Shown here: piece by piece, positions 8,372 to 17,461 of the stretch
How the letters are laid out: every line of letters starts with the position of its first letter
How positions within the stretch are numbered: the first letter of the stretch is position 1
DNA from: Bradyrhizobium australiense
Lineage (GTDB): Bacteria; Pseudomonadota; Alphaproteobacteria; Rhizobiales; Xanthobacteraceae
Assembly: GCF_013114825.1 (NCBI RefSeq)
Contig: NZ_JAAVLX010000004.1
Span: 558,001-622,000, forward strand
Reading direction: 5' to 3'
Length of the DNA: 64,000 nt
Translations under genes and position numbers: made by a program
The notes under the pieces: model-generated
Databases searched by the model: none
What the model was told of the DNA's origin: nothing
What the model saw: only the letters and a program-made list of their open reading frames with translations

Positions 8372-10192
8372 ATGAAAAAGAACGACAACAAGATTGCCAG
8401 CAATGGCAAAGGCCGGAAACTACGTTCCCTCGAGTGGTTCAACAACCCGCATAATCCGGGAATGACCGCGCTCTATCTCGAGCGCTACCTCAATTACGGC
8501 CTGACCCGGGAGGAATTGCAATCCGGCAAGCCGATCATCGGCATCGCCCAGACCGGCAACGACCTCTCCCCGTGCAACCGCCACCATCTCGAACTGGCGC
8601 ATCGCGTGCGCGAGGGCATTCGGGCCGCCGGCGGCATCGCCATGGAATTCCCAACGCATCCGATCCAGGAGACCGGCAAGCGGCCGACGGCCGCACTCGA
8701 CCGCAACCTCGCCTATCTCGGCCTGGTCGAAGTCCTGTTCGGCTATCCCCTCGACGGCGTCGTGCTGACCACCGGCTGCGACAAGACCACGCCGGCCTGT
8801 CTGATGGCCGCGGCGACCGTCAATCTGCCCGCCATCGTGCTCTCGGGCGGTCCGATGCTGAACGGCTGGTTCAAGGGCGAGCGTACTGGTTCAGGCACGA
8901 TCGTCTGGAAAGCGCGGGAGATGCTTGCCGCGGGCGAGATCGATTACAACGCTTTCATTGAAATCGTGGCGTCCTCGACCCCGTCCGTCGGCCACTGCAA
9001 CACCATGGGCACCGCCTCGACCATGAATTCGCTGGCGGAAGCGCTCGGCATGTCGCTGCCGGGCTGCGCGGCAATCCCGGCGCCGCACCGCGAGCGCGGC
9101 CAGATCGCCTACGAGACGGGAAAACGGATCGTCGAAATGGTCTGGGAGGATCTCAAGCCCTCCGACATCCTGACCCGCAAGGCGTTCGAGAACTGCATCG
9201 TGGTGAATTCGGCGATCGGCGGCTCGACCAACGCACCGATCCATATCAACGCGCTGGCGCGGCATATCGGGGTCGAGCTCTCGATCGACGACTGGCAGAA
9301 ACATGGCCACGACATCCCGCTGTTGGTGAACATGCAGCCGGCCGGCTTCTATCTCGGCGAGGAATATCATCGCGCCGGCGGCGTGCCGGCGGTGGTGCGC
9401 GAATTGATGGCGCACAAGCGCATCCATGAGGACGCCGTCACGGTCAATGGCCGCAGCATCGGCGAGAACTGCCGAGAGGCGCCAAAGCCCGACGGCGACG
9501 TGATCTGGAGCTACGACAAGCCGCTGGTGAAGGATGCGGGCTTCCTGGTGCTGCGCGGCAACCTGTTCGATTCCGCGATCATGAAGACCAGCGTGATCTC
9601 CAAGGAGTTCCGCGAACGCTATCTCAACAACCCCAAGGACCCGAACGCATTCGAGGGACGGGCGATCGTGTTCGAGGGTCCCGAGGATTATCACGCCCGG
9701 ATCGACGACCCCGCGCTCAACATCGACGAGCACTGCGTGCTGTTCATCCGCGGCGCCGGGCCGATCGGCTATCCCGGCGGCGCCGAGGTCGTCAACATGC
9801 AGCCGCCGGCAGCGCTGATCAAACGCGGAATCCTGTCGCTGCCCTGTATCGGCGACGGACGGCAGTCCGGCACCTCGGGTTCGCCGTCGATCCTTAACGC
9901 CTCGCCGGAAGCCGCCGCCGACGGCGGGCTGGCGATCCTGCAGACCGGCGACAAGGTTCGCATCGATCTCAACAAAGGCGATGCCAACATCCTGATCACC
10001 AGCGACGAACTGAAGAAACGCCGCGCCGAACTGAAGGCAAAGGGCGGCTTTCCCTACCCGGCCCACCAGACGCCGTGGCAGGAACTGTATCGCTCGACCG
10101 TGGGACAGCAGGCCACCGGCGCCTGCATGGAGCTTGCCACGCGATATCAGAATATTGCCGGCACCGTCGGCGTGGCGCGGGACAATCATTAA
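8372..10192 (+). CDS. IlvD/Edd-family sugar-acid dehydratase
   Basis: Iron-sulfur dehydratase of 606 residues converting an aldonate to a 2-keto-3-deoxy acid. Cysteines at 68 (SPCNRHH), 136 (TGCDKTTP) and 209 ([11 protein letters not shown]) are spaced exactly like the [2Fe-2S] ligands I recall for L-arabinonate dehydratase (59/127/200), and Lys138 matches the Mg-binding carbamylated lysine. The start at 8372 follows a strong GGGAGGAA ribosome-binding site; an earlier GTG at 8357 would overlap that site. Pentonate and hexonate (xylonate, arabinonate, galactonate, fuconate) are all possible; adjacent KDG kinase and KDPG aldolase favour a hexonate. Confidence 0.93.
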   Translation: MKKNDNKIASNGKGRKLRSLEWFNNPHNPGMTALYLERYLNYGLTREELQSGKPIIGIAQTGNDLSPCNRHHLELAHRVREGIRAAGGIAMEFPTHPIQETGKRPTAALDRNLAYLGLVEVLFGYPLDGVVLTTGCDKTTPACLMAAATVNLPAIVLSGGPMLNGWFKGERTGSGTIVWKAREMLAAGEIDYNAFIEIVASSTPSVGHCNTMGTASTMNSLAEALGMSLPGCAAIPAPHRERGQIAYETGKRIVEMVWEDLKPSDILTRKAFENCIVVNSAIGGSTNAPIHINALARHIGVELSIDDWQKHGHDIPLLVNMQPAGFYLGEEYHRAGGVPAVVRELMAHKRIHEDAVTVNGRSIGENCREAPKPDGDVIWSYDKPLVKDAGFLVLRGNLFDSAIMKTSVISKEFRERYLNNPKDPNAFEGRAIVFEGPEDYHARIDDPALNIDEHCVLFIRGAGPIGYPGGAEVVNMQPPAALIKRGILSLPCIGDGRQSGTSGSPSILNASPEAAADGGLAILQTGDKVRIDLNKGDANILITSDELKKRRAELKAKGGFPYPAHQTPWQELYRSTVGQQATGACMELATRYQNIAGTVGVARDNH

Positions 10193-10199
10193 GCAGACG

Positions 10200-10322
10200 C
10201 CCTAATTGCGAGCGGAGCAACTTGTCCGCCCAAGCCTTGGCGAAGGCGGAAGCAATCCACCCTCCACACGGGAATACATGGATTGCTTCGTCGCTACGCT
10301 CCTCGCAATGACGAAAGAGGAA
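10200..10322. repeat. Dispersed intergenic repeat (bradyrhizobial type)
   Basis: The phrase 'cgaagcaatccacc...gggaatacatggattgcttcg' with a trailing 'ctcctcgcaatgac' forms a long inverted structure between the dehydratase and the next gene. A related copy lies at 27338-27424. Such elements are scattered through Bradyrhizobium genomes between genes. Function unknown; possibly transcript stability. Confidence 0.7.
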
Positions 10323-10338
10323 CAAGGAGAAGAAAAAA

Positions 10339-11073
10339 ATGTCAGATCGCCTGAAGGGCAAGCGCGCATTCGTCACCGCGGCGGCCGTGGGAATCGGCCG
10401 CGCCTGTGCGGTGGCTTTTGCGCGTGAAGGAGCGAGCGTATTCGCCACCGACATCGACGAAAGCAAGCTCGCCGCGCTGAAGAGCGAAGGCATCGCCGAA
10501 GTGGCGAAGCTCGACGTGCGCGACAGCGCAGTGGTCGCCGCCATGGCCAAACGCGCCGGCAAGACCGACATCCTGCTCAACGCCGCAGGCTTCGTGCACC
10601 ACGGCACCGTGCTGGATTGCTCCGATGAAGACTTTGATTTTTCGTTCGACCTCAACGTCAAGTCGATGCACCGCACGATCCGCGCGTTCCTGCCTGGCAT
10701 GCTGGAGACAGGCCGCGGCGCGATCGTGAACATCTCTTCCGCGGCGGGCGTGTTCAAGGCCGCGCCGAACCGCTACGTCTATGGCGCGACCAAGGCTGCC
10801 GTTGCGGCGCTGACGCGCTCGGTCGCCACCGACTTCATCAGCAAGGGTATCAGGTGCAACTGCATCTGCCCCGGCACCATCGAGACACCGTCGATGCTGG
10901 AGCGCGCAGCCGCCGCCGGTCCCAACGGGCGCGAGATGTTCATTGCCCGGCAGCCGATGGGACGGCTCGGCACCGCCGAGGAGATCGCCTCGCTCGCCGT
11001 CTATCTCGCCAGCGACGAAAGCGCGTTTACCACCGGCGTCGCCCACGTCATCGACGGCGGCTGGACGCTGTGA
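10339..11073 (+). CDS. Short-chain dehydrogenase/reductase
   Basis: Classical SDR of 244 residues. The cofactor motif is degenerate (TAAAVGIGRACAVAFA at 13-28), the NAAGF segment lies near residue 80, Ser near 138 (NISSAAG) and YGATKAAV near 152 supply the catalytic triad, and CICPGTIETP near 180 follows. Asp39 after beta-2 suggests NAD rather than NADP. Sequences like this are annotated as 2-keto-3-deoxy-L-fuconate dehydrogenase or DHRS6-like enzymes. In this locus it could oxidise a keto-deoxy acid or the starting sugar. Follows the dehydratase by 146 bases, separated by a repeat element. Confidence 0.9.
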   Translation: MSDRLKGKRAFVTAAAVGIGRACAVAFAREGASVFATDIDESKLAALKSEGIAEVAKLDVRDSAVVAAMAKRAGKTDILLNAAGFVHHGTVLDCSDEDFDFSFDLNVKSMHRTIRAFLPGMLETGRGAIVNISSAAGVFKAAPNRYVYGATKAAVAALTRSVATDFISKGIRCNCICPGTIETPSMLERAAAAGPNGREMFIARQPMGRLGTAEEIASLAVYLASDESAFTTGVAHVIDGGWTL

Positions 11074-11084
11074 TTTTAACCTCT

Positions 11085-11245
11085 CCCCGTCCTTTTGCGG
11101 GGAGAGGTCGGAAACTTGGCCGGGTGAGGGGCAAAGCAGGACGTCTCCGCGCAAATGTCGCCTGCCGAATTTGCGGAAAGCAGCCCCTCACCCCAGCCCT
11201 CTCCCCGCGAAGAGCGGGGCGAGGGAGCAGACCGTCGGCGCGGCA
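11085..11245. repeat. Palindromic intergenic repeat between SDR genes
   Basis: Two CCTCTCCCCG/GCGGGGAGAGG-type inverted units with 'gggtgagggg' and 'cccctcacccc' blocks fill most of the gap between the two dehydrogenase genes. Units of this kind are common intergenic repeats in rhizobia. They can form strong hairpins in RNA and may attenuate or stabilise the transcript; no coding potential is seen. Confidence 0.7.
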
Positions 11246-11269
11246 AGATTAGACTGAGAGGAAATATCC

Positions 11270-12016
11270 ATGAACAAGATCGATTTGAACGGCCGCTGCG
11301 CTGTCGTCACCGGCGGAGCGCAGGGTTTTGGCCGCGCCATCGCTGAACGCTTCGTCGCGTCGGGTGCGAAGGTCGCGATCTGGGATTTTGACCTGCCGCT
11401 CGCGGAAAAGACCGCCAAGGAAATCGGCCCGGCGGTCTCGGCATTCGAGGTTGACGTATCCGAACTCGCCGCCGTCGAGAATACCCGCGACGAAACGCTG
11501 AAGGCGCTCGGCAAGATCGACATCCTCGTCAACAATGCCGGTATCGCCGGCGTCAACGCGACCGTGTGGGAAACCGACCTCGAAGAGTGGCGCAAGGTCC
11601 TGCGCATCAATCTCGACGGCCCGTTCATTTGCTGCAAGGCGGTGGTGCCTGTGATGCTGCAGCAAAAATACGGCCGTATCGTCAACATCGCTTCCATCGC
11701 CGGCAAGGAAGGCAATCCCAACGCCGCGCATTACTCGGCCTCGAAGGCCGGCCTGATCGCGCTGACCAAGTCGCTCGGCAAGGAACTCGCGCAGCATGAT
11801 ATCCTGGTCAATGCGGTGACACCCGCGGCGGCGAAAACCGCGATCTTTGACCAGCTGACGCAGCAGCACATCGATTTCATGCTGTCGAAAATTCCGAAGG
11901 GGCGTTTTGTCCTGGTGGAAGAACTCGCGGCAATGGTGGCGTGGCTGGCGTCGGAAGATTGCGCGTTCTCGACGGGTGCGGTGTTCGATATTTCGGGCGG
12001 CCGGGCGACGTACTAG
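11270..12016 (+). CDS. Short-chain dehydrogenase/reductase
   Basis: SDR of 248 residues with an intact TGGAQGFG cofactor loop at 15-22, NNAG at about 87, catalytic Ser near 139 (NIASIAG) and YSASKAGL near 152. Asp41 after beta-2 favours NAD. It resembles sugar 1-dehydrogenases (L-fucose, L-rhamnose or galactose type), which would make the aldonolactone feeding the dehydratase; a 3-oxoacyl reductase-like role is the generic alternative. A purine-rich GAGAGGAAAT ribosome-binding site precedes the ATG. Last gene of the plus-strand catabolic set. Confidence 0.9.
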   Translation: MNKIDLNGRCAVVTGGAQGFGRAIAERFVASGAKVAIWDFDLPLAEKTAKEIGPAVSAFEVDVSELAAVENTRDETLKALGKIDILVNNAGIAGVNATVWETDLEEWRKVLRINLDGPFICCKAVVPVMLQQKYGRIVNIASIAGKEGNPNAAHYSASKAGLIALTKSLGKELAQHDILVNAVTPAAAKTAIFDQLTQQHIDFMLSKIPKGRFVLVEELAAMVAWLASEDCAFSTGAVFDISGGRATY

Positions 12017-12114
12017 AGCGTTTTCAAGCGAAGTGGAAACCGGTCGCGTCAAGAAAACGCGTCAAAACCAAGAATCTAGAGCCCGGTTCTGATTCAATCA
12101 GAACCGAAAAGGCT
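12017..12114. repeat. Intergenic repeat with terminal hairpin
   Basis: The stretch begins 'agagcgttttcaagcgaagtgg', contains an inverted 'aaaacgcgtcaaaac', and ends in the hairpin GGTTCTGATT-CAATCAGAACC (about 12085-12104). I recognise this as an element recurrent in Bradyrhizobium and relatives. It lies between convergent genes, where the hairpin could also terminate transcription. Confidence 0.75.
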
Positions 12115-13029
12115 CTAGTCAATCGGCACTCGGGACAATCGCGTTGCCGGTGCAGGAGGCCGGCCCGAGGTCGTCGCGATCCAGATGCCCGCGAAGACTG
12201 TCACGATGCCGGCAACAAGATTCCAGCTGAGCGGTTCGTCCAGCAATGCCGCGCCCACCAGCGACGCGGTGATCGGATTGACGGTGACCGAGATCGCGAC
12301 ACGGGTCGGCGTTGTGCGCGCCAGCGCGAAAGCCCATAGATAAAAAGTCAGCGCGCTGCCGAAGGCACCGAGATAAATGGCAGCCAGCCATTGCGGGACC
12401 TCAAAAGCTGCGACGGGCGCAAAACTGCCGCGCCAGTATGAGATCAGGACAAGACACACAGCCCCGACGCCCATGGAACCGGTCGTGAAGGAAATTGGCC
12501 CGGAGCGAGCAATGAATGGCTTGGACCAGATGCTGTAGAGCGCCATGCAGAGAGCCGCGGCGATCATCAGCAAATCGCCGCGCCAGGCCCCCGGAGGCGC
12601 TGAAGCAAGGTTCGACAGAAGCGCCAGGGCGACTCCAAGCGTTGCGATCACGACACCGATCGATTTGCGTACCGTAAGAGCCTCGCTGCCGAGCACGGCT
12701 CCCACTACCATCGTCAGCAACGGAAGCGTCGACAAGGCAAGGGCGCCACGCGCCGCTGTCGTGAAAATCAGAGACGCATTGAACAGGATCGGGAACAGGG
12801 CGAAGTACAGCACGCCCAAGCCTGCGACGTTCAACCAGTCGGGGCGCCGCGGCCACTGCGCGCCTTGCAGAAGGACCGCCGGCAGCAACAGCAGAAAACC
12901 GATGCCGAAGCGAAACGAACCGGTCGCCAACGGATCAATTGCGTTCACCAAATAGCGCGTTGCCCCGATCGAAGTCCCGCCCAGGCCGCTCGATAGGACC
13001 GCCGCCAACACACCCGATGCCTCGCTCAT
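12115..13029 (-). CDS. EamA/DMT-family transporter
   Basis: Drug/metabolite transporter of about 304 residues with ten predicted membrane helices in two EamA repeats. The first repeat ends near residue 130 and the second runs from about 145 to 285 (WNLVAGIVTVFAGIWIA). The ATG at 13029 is preceded by GGGGAAG; a start further upstream would add eight residues. Such proteins export amino acids or other small metabolites. It is divergent from a LysR regulator gene with an 86-base gap, a frequent arrangement in which the regulator controls the exporter. Confidence 0.9.
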   Translation of the reverse strand: MSEASGVLAAVLSSGLGGTSIGATRYLVNAIDPLATGSFRFGIGFLLLLPAVLLQGAQWPRRPDWLNVAGLGVLYFALFPILFNASLIFTTAARGALALSTLPLLTMVVGAVLGSEALTVRKSIGVVIATLGVALALLSNLASAPPGAWRGDLLMIAAALCMALYSIWSKPFIARSGPISFTTGSMGVGAVCLVLISYWRGSFAPVAAFEVPQWLAAIYLGAFGSALTFYLWAFALARTTPTRVAISVTVNPITASLVGAALLDEPLSWNLVAGIVTVFAGIWIATTSGRPPAPATRLSRVPID

Positions 13030-13115
13030 ACACTTCCCCTTACTTGCGGGCACCGTAGGGAAAGTCTAGTAATCAAGAAATGGAATTTTCATTATAGAAG
13101 AAATAACATTTAGTT

Positions 13116-14027
13116 ATGAGCATACCCGTCCTAGATCCGGATCTCTTGAAGGCTTTCGTGGCGGTGGCCGACAGCCGCTCGTTCACGCGCGCGGCTAGCC
13201 AACTTAACCGGACCCAATCCGCCGTTAGCATGCAGATCAAGCGCCTGGAGGAACGCCTCGGTGTCGAGCTGTTCAACCGCACCAAGGCCAACGTTGACTT
13301 GAGTTCGGCGGGCGAAGGGCTGCTCGGATACGCAAGGCGCATTCTGACGCTAAACGATGAGGCCGTGGGCAAGCTTCGGGAGCGCAAGATCGAAGGCGTT
13401 GTGCGCCTGGGCGTGATGGACGACTATGGGACCTTGATCGTTCCGCCGGTGCTGGCGAGCTTTGCCGCCTGTTACCCGCTAGTCCACGTCGAGATGGAGA
13501 TAGGGCTCACCTCTTCCATGCCCTCGCGCCTCGGCAAGGCCTATGACCTCGTCATTGCGATGCACCCGGAAGGACATGGCGAGGGTGAATTCCTGCGCCG
13601 CGAACAGGCTGCCTGGGCAACCGGTGCGTTTCACCCCGTGGAGCAGCAGAATCCGTTGCCGCTCGCGCTCTATCCGCAGGGCTGCCTGTTCCGAAAATGG
13701 GCGATTGAGGCACTGGATGCCGCCAAGCGGCCGTGGCGGCTGGCTTTCGTCAGCCACAGCCTTGCAGCCGTCGAATCAGTTGCGGCGCAGGGGCTTGCGG
13801 TGACGATCGTAAAGGCAGGTACATTTCCGCCGAAGCTGCGCCCCCTGTCGGAGCGCGACGGCATGCCGCGATTGCCGGCCGCGGACATTTGCCTGCATCG
13901 CACCGCGAATCTGTCACGGGCGGGCGCGCTGCTCGCGGACCACTTGCGGTCGACCATCTCAAACCATCTTGATGAGGTTTCGGTGCGGCGTGCAACGCGC
14001 GACGCCATTCCGATCGCCTTCAACTGA
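13116..14027 (+). CDS. LysR-family transcriptional regulator
   Basis: LTTR of 303 residues. The winged helix-turn-helix spans residues 5-65 (DLLKAFVAVADSRSFTRAASQLN, TQSAVSMQIKRLEERLG, LFNRT), followed by a linker helix and a LysR substrate-binding domain starting near residue 90 (GVVRLGVMDDYG). Divergent orientation with the DMT exporter gene suggests that it regulates that gene. The effector is unknown. The C-terminus runs a little longer than usual, but nothing indicates a broken gene. Confidence 0.93.
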   Translation: MSIPVLDPDLLKAFVAVADSRSFTRAASQLNRTQSAVSMQIKRLEERLGVELFNRTKANVDLSSAGEGLLGYARRILTLNDEAVGKLRERKIEGVVRLGVMDDYGTLIVPPVLASFAACYPLVHVEMEIGLTSSMPSRLGKAYDLVIAMHPEGHGEGEFLRREQAAWATGAFHPVEQQNPLPLALYPQGCLFRKWAIEALDAAKRPWRLAFVSHSLAAVESVAAQGLAVTIVKAGTFPPKLRPLSERDGMPRLPAADICLHRTANLSRAGALLADHLRSTISNHLDEVSVRRATRDAIPIAFN

Positions 14028-14037
14028 GCGGTATCTC

Positions 14038-14718
14038 GTGAATATTTCATTGTACGCCATCTCCGTCTGGGTGCTCCCTCTTCTCATCGCGATCACCTTC
14101 CACGAGGCAGCCCACGCGTTTGTGGCATACCGGCTTGGGGACAACACCGCCTGGCAGCTCGGCCGGGTCAGCTTCAATCCGCTTAAGCATATCGATCCGT
14201 TTGGGACCGTGATTCTTCCGGGCCTTCTTCTGCTGTCGCATTCGCCGTTCTTGTTCGGTTATGCCAAGCCGGTCCCGGTGAACTTCCGGAACCTGAACCA
14301 TCCCCGGCTCGACATGGTCTTGGTGGCACTCGCGGGGCCCGTCACCAATATCGTGCTGGCCTTGATTACCGCCTTCGCCTTCCACGCCCTGCCTTTGGTG
14401 CCGGCTGACGCCGCCAAATGGACGGCGGACAACCTCAAAAATGCTTTCCTGATCAATATCGTGCTGGCGATTTTCAACATGATGCCGATCCCGCCGCTGG
14501 ACGGCGGCCGGGTCGCCGTCGGGCTCTTGCCGCAGGTGCTGTCTTACCCGCTGTCGCGGCTGGAACCGTACGGGATGCTGATCCTGCTCGGCCTGCTGAT
14601 CCTGCTTCCCGTCATCGGCGCGCAGCTCGGCCTAAATCTTGATGTTATTTCGGCGATACTGCGAACACTGATCGGTTATGTGATCAACGCGCTTCTCTTC
14701 ATCACTGGCAACGCCTAA
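14038..14718 (+). CDS. Site-2-type metalloprotease (M50), membrane
   Basis: Compact M50 intramembrane zinc protease of 226 residues. The HEAAH zinc motif is at residues 22-26 within the first hydrophobic segment, and the second-half signature NMMPIPPLDGGR with the third zinc-ligand Asp is near residue 160. No PDZ domain is present, as in the minimal YwhC/Rv-type group. I start it at GTG 14038, ten bases after the LysR stop; an in-frame ATG at 13969 would overlap that gene by 59 bases. The substrate is unknown; relatives cleave anti-sigma factors or other membrane proteins. Confidence 0.9.
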   Translation: MNISLYAISVWVLPLLIAITFHEAAHAFVAYRLGDNTAWQLGRVSFNPLKHIDPFGTVILPGLLLLSHSPFLFGYAKPVPVNFRNLNHPRLDMVLVALAGPVTNIVLALITAFAFHALPLVPADAAKWTADNLKNAFLINIVLAIFNMMPIPPLDGGRVAVGLLPQVLSYPLSRLEPYGMLILLGLLILLPVIGAQLGLNLDVISAILRTLIGYVINALLFITGNA

Positions 14719-14760
14719 ATTTGAGATAGAAAACACGCAGGGAAGAACCGACCCGGGGCC

Positions 14761-15192
14761 ATGGCGACAAAAGCTGCCGATATGTTGATTGCACGACGCG
14801 CCGATACCCGCGCGAGGGCAGATTTCGCAACCTGGAAGATGCTGGCCAAGCTCAACGGATTTTCCGCCCTGCCCCCCGAAGCGCAGAGCTTTCTTGAAAG
14901 CTACCGGCAGTTGCTCGCCAGGATGACGGAGGCGGACGCGTCCGAGGCCACCATTCAGCTAATGTACAAGCGGTACTACGCAGAGATGGGCGGCAGCGGT
15001 ACGCCGCCGCAGATCCCTTCACGCGCGAGCGAGCCGACCGCTGACAGCGGCAACGTCACCGCTTTCCGCCGTCCGCCTGCCCGGCCGAAGCCGGCAACAA
15101 TGGGACCGGCGACAAAACCGCGGCTGCCGGTGGCATTGATTTTCATCTGCCTCGCCATCGTCTACGTCAGCATTCGCTACTTCTGGCGCTGA
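14761..15192 (+). CDS. Small protein with C-terminal membrane anchor
   Basis: Unrecognised protein of 143 residues. The first 80 residues are predicted helical and charged, residues 80-120 are a proline/alanine-rich linker (RRPPARPKPAT), and the last 20 form a hydrophobic segment (PVALIFICLAIVYVSIRYF), so it is likely tail-anchored in the inner membrane. It follows the M50 protease by 42 bases and could be its partner or substrate, but that is only positional inference. Codon use and the complete N-C architecture support a real gene. Confidence 0.75.
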   Translation: MATKAADMLIARRADTRARADFATWKMLAKLNGFSALPPEAQSFLESYRQLLARMTEADASEATIQLMYKRYYAEMGGSGTPPQIPSRASEPTADSGNVTAFRRPPARPKPATMGPATKPRLPVALIFICLAIVYVSIRYFWR

Positions 15193-15357
15193 CGCGCGCA
15201 TTTCCTGACATCATGGAGAATGCTTCTCGCGAATTCGCCGCGCGGCGGAATATTCGCGAACGATAACGGTTGGTCGCAACGGCTAGGCGGCTGAAGCAAG
15301 GCCGGACATAATGGCTTGCTATTTCAACAAACGTTCAAAAAAATTTCTGGAGGATAG

Positions 15358-16578
15358 ATGAAGCGATCCATTGCAGCGCTGGTCATGAGCACGAGCCTGG
15401 CGTTTGCCGGCGGCGCGTTTGCGCAAACGCTCGACAAGGTCGTCAAGATCGGAAGTCTCGGGGACCAGTCCGGTCTCTACGCTGATATCGGCGGGCCCGG
15501 CTCGGTCGTCGCCGCGCAGATGGCGATCGAAGATTCCGGGCTTCTCGCCAAGGGCTGGAAGGTCGACCTGATCTCGGCCGATCACCAGAACAAGCCCGAC
15601 GTCGGCACCAATATCGGCAAGCAGTGGATCGACGTCGAAAAGGTCGACGTGTTCGTCGATCTCGCAAGCTCCGGTGTCGGCCTCGCCATTGCCAACCTCG
15701 CCAAGGAAAAGAATGTCGTCAATTTGAACTCCGGCTCGGCGTCATCAGACCTCACCGGCGCGCAGTGCTCGCCGAATACCATCCATTGGGTCTACGACAC
15801 CTGGATGCTCGCCAACGGCACCGGCAAGGCGCTGGTGAAATCCGGCGGCGACAGCTGGTTCTTCCTCACCGCGGACTATGCCTTCGGTCACGCGCTTGAG
15901 CGCGATACGGCCGCGGTCGTCACCGCCAATGGCGGCAAGGTGCTCGGCGGCGTCAAGCATCCGCTCAACAATGCGGACTTCTCCTCGTTCCTGCTGCAGG
16001 CGCAAAGCTCGAAAGCCAAGATCATCGGGCTCGCCAATGCCGGCGGCGATACCACCAACTCGATCAAGCAGGCGGCGGAGTTCGGCATCGTCTCCGGCGG
16101 GCAGAAGCTCGCGGGCATGCTGATGTTCATCACCGACGTCCATGCGCTCGGACTGAAGGTCGCCCAAGGGCTGAACTTCACCGAAACGTTCTACTGGGAC
16201 ATGAACGACCAGACCCGCGCGTTCAGCAAGCGCTTCACCGAAAAGCACAAGAAGGGCCCGCCGACCATGGTGCAGGCCGGCGTCTATTCCTCGCTGATCC
16301 ACTATTTCAAGGCGCTCGAAGCGCTCGGCGGCAATCCGCATGACGGCCGCGCCGTAGTGGCCAAGATGAAGGAAATGCCGACCGACGATGCGCTGTTCGG
16401 CAAGGGCTCGGTCCGGGCCGACGGCCGCAAGATCCACCCGGCCTATCTGTTCGAGGTGAAGAAGCCTGCCGATTCAAAATATCCGTGGGATTATTACAAC
16501 CTCGTCGCAACGATCCCCGCAGCGGAAGCCTTCATCCCGCTCGAAAGGAGCGTCTGCCCGATGCTGAAGAAGACCTGA
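15358..16578 (+). CDS. Branched-chain-type ABC substrate-binding protein
   Basis: Periplasmic binding protein of 406 residues of the Leu/Ile/Val-BP (Peripla_BP_6) class. A Sec signal peptide ends at about residue 22 (GGAFAQT). The mature domain starts VVKIGSLGDQSGLYADIGGPG and ends with a short cysteine-containing tail. No permease or ATPase genes flank it, so it is an orphan that would use a transporter encoded elsewhere. The upstream sequence has a TCTGGAGGA ribosome-binding site. Ligand unknown; such orphans in rhizobia often bind amides, aromatic acids or amino acids. Confidence 0.93.
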   Translation: MKRSIAALVMSTSLAFAGGAFAQTLDKVVKIGSLGDQSGLYADIGGPGSVVAAQMAIEDSGLLAKGWKVDLISADHQNKPDVGTNIGKQWIDVEKVDVFVDLASSGVGLAIANLAKEKNVVNLNSGSASSDLTGAQCSPNTIHWVYDTWMLANGTGKALVKSGGDSWFFLTADYAFGHALERDTAAVVTANGGKVLGGVKHPLNNADFSSFLLQAQSSKAKIIGLANAGGDTTNSIKQAAEFGIVSGGQKLAGMLMFITDVHALGLKVAQGLNFTETFYWDMNDQTRAFSKRFTEKHKKGPPTMVQAGVYSSLIHYFKALEALGGNPHDGRAVVAKMKEMPTDDALFGKGSVRADGRKIHPAYLFEVKKPADSKYPWDYYNLVATIPAAEAFIPLERSVCPMLKKT

Positions 16579-16596
16579 TAATATCTTCAGGTCCAC

Positions 16597-16617
16597 CCTC
16601 TCCCGTTTTGGGAGAGG
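16597..16617. terminator. Hairpin between convergent genes
   Basis: An eight-base perfect stem CCTCTCCC/GGGAGAGG with a GTTTT loop lies 19 bases after the binding-protein stop and before the convergent tonB end. No U-run follows in the plus direction, so intrinsic termination is uncertain; it may instead be a repeat-derived palindrome. Confidence 0.5.
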
Positions 16618-16669
16618 CTAACGGCATCATAGCCACGCCACGTAACGCAATGGCAGGAACGCGAGAGCC

Positions 16670-17461
16670 TTAGCTCTTGTTCTTGACGCGGAAGATCACC
16701 GGCAGCGTGAACGTCAGGCCTTCGTCGGCGATGATAGGCGGCGGCATCGGCACCGGATCGGAGCGGCGCACCATCGCCAGCGCCGCCTCGTCGAAGGCTG
16801 GATCGCCCGAACCCTTTTCGATATCGGTCGAGAGCACGTGGCCCATGCGGTCGAGGGTGAAGCGAACCTGGATCTCGGCGGATTTTTGCTGCCGTTCCTT
16901 CGGGTAACGCTTGTGCTTGTCGAGATGCGCAACCAGTTCCTTTTGCCAGGTCGCGCGTACGCGTCGTGCGCTCTCGCCGGTGCCGATCACCGGTGCGATG
17001 GAACGCTGCCCTTCCGGAATGGCTTCTGAACTCGGCGTCGCGGTGGCCTCGGCGGCGACCGACTCGGTGGACGCCTGCGTCTGCACCGCCGCGATCTTCG
17101 GGTCGTCCTCTTTCGGCTTCTTCGACTCGTTCTCCGTCACCACCCGGTCGGCCTCTTCGGGCTCGGTCGGCTTGTCCTGCGGCAGCTCGGTTTCCTTGAC
17201 CTCGGCCTTCTGCTCGGCGAGTTGCGGCGACGCCGCGGAAGCATCGGTATCCGGACCCGGCGGCAGATCGGTCACCTCGCGGTGAACGGAAGCCATTTCG
17301 AGCCCAATCTCGATTGCCGACGCGCCGAGGGCGTCATCGGCTTCTTCGGTCTGCAAATGCGCGATCGCCAGCGCCGCGCCGCCGATGTGAAGCGCGAGCG
17401 CTATCACCGCGGCAGAAATCCAGAGCCGCCGCGAAGGCTTTTGCTCGTCGAGGCCGGTCAA
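16670..17461 (-). CDS. tonB: TonB energy-transducing protein
   Basis: TonB-like protein of 263 residues. A cytoplasmic N-terminus precedes the single membrane anchor (LWISAAVIALALHIGGAALAIA, residues 13-34). A long Pro/Glu/Lys-rich periplasmic linker (35-150) follows, then the C-terminal domain (LVAHLDKHKRYPKERQ, FTLDRMGHVLSTDIEKGSGDPAFDEAAL). It transmits proton-motive force from ExbB/ExbD to outer-membrane receptors. Its start overlaps the exbD stop (ATGA). Last gene of the iron-uptake operon. Confidence 0.95.
   Translation of the reverse strand: MTGLDEQKPSRRLWISAAVIALALHIGGAALAIAHLQTEEADDALGASAIEIGLEMASVHREVTDLPPGPDTDASAASPQLAEQKAEVKETELPQDKPTEPEEADRVVTENESKKPKEDDPKIAAVQTQASTESVAAEATATPSSEAIPEGQRSIAPVIGTGESARRVRATWQKELVAHLDKHKRYPKERQQKSAEIQVRFTLDRMGHVLSTDIEKGSGDPAFDEAALAMVRRSDPVPMPPPIIADEGLTFTLPVIFRVKNKS

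Noticed and set aside
8891..10189. Minus-strand frame of 432 codons opposite the dehydratase
   Set aside because: Antisense shadow of the IlvD/Edd gene.
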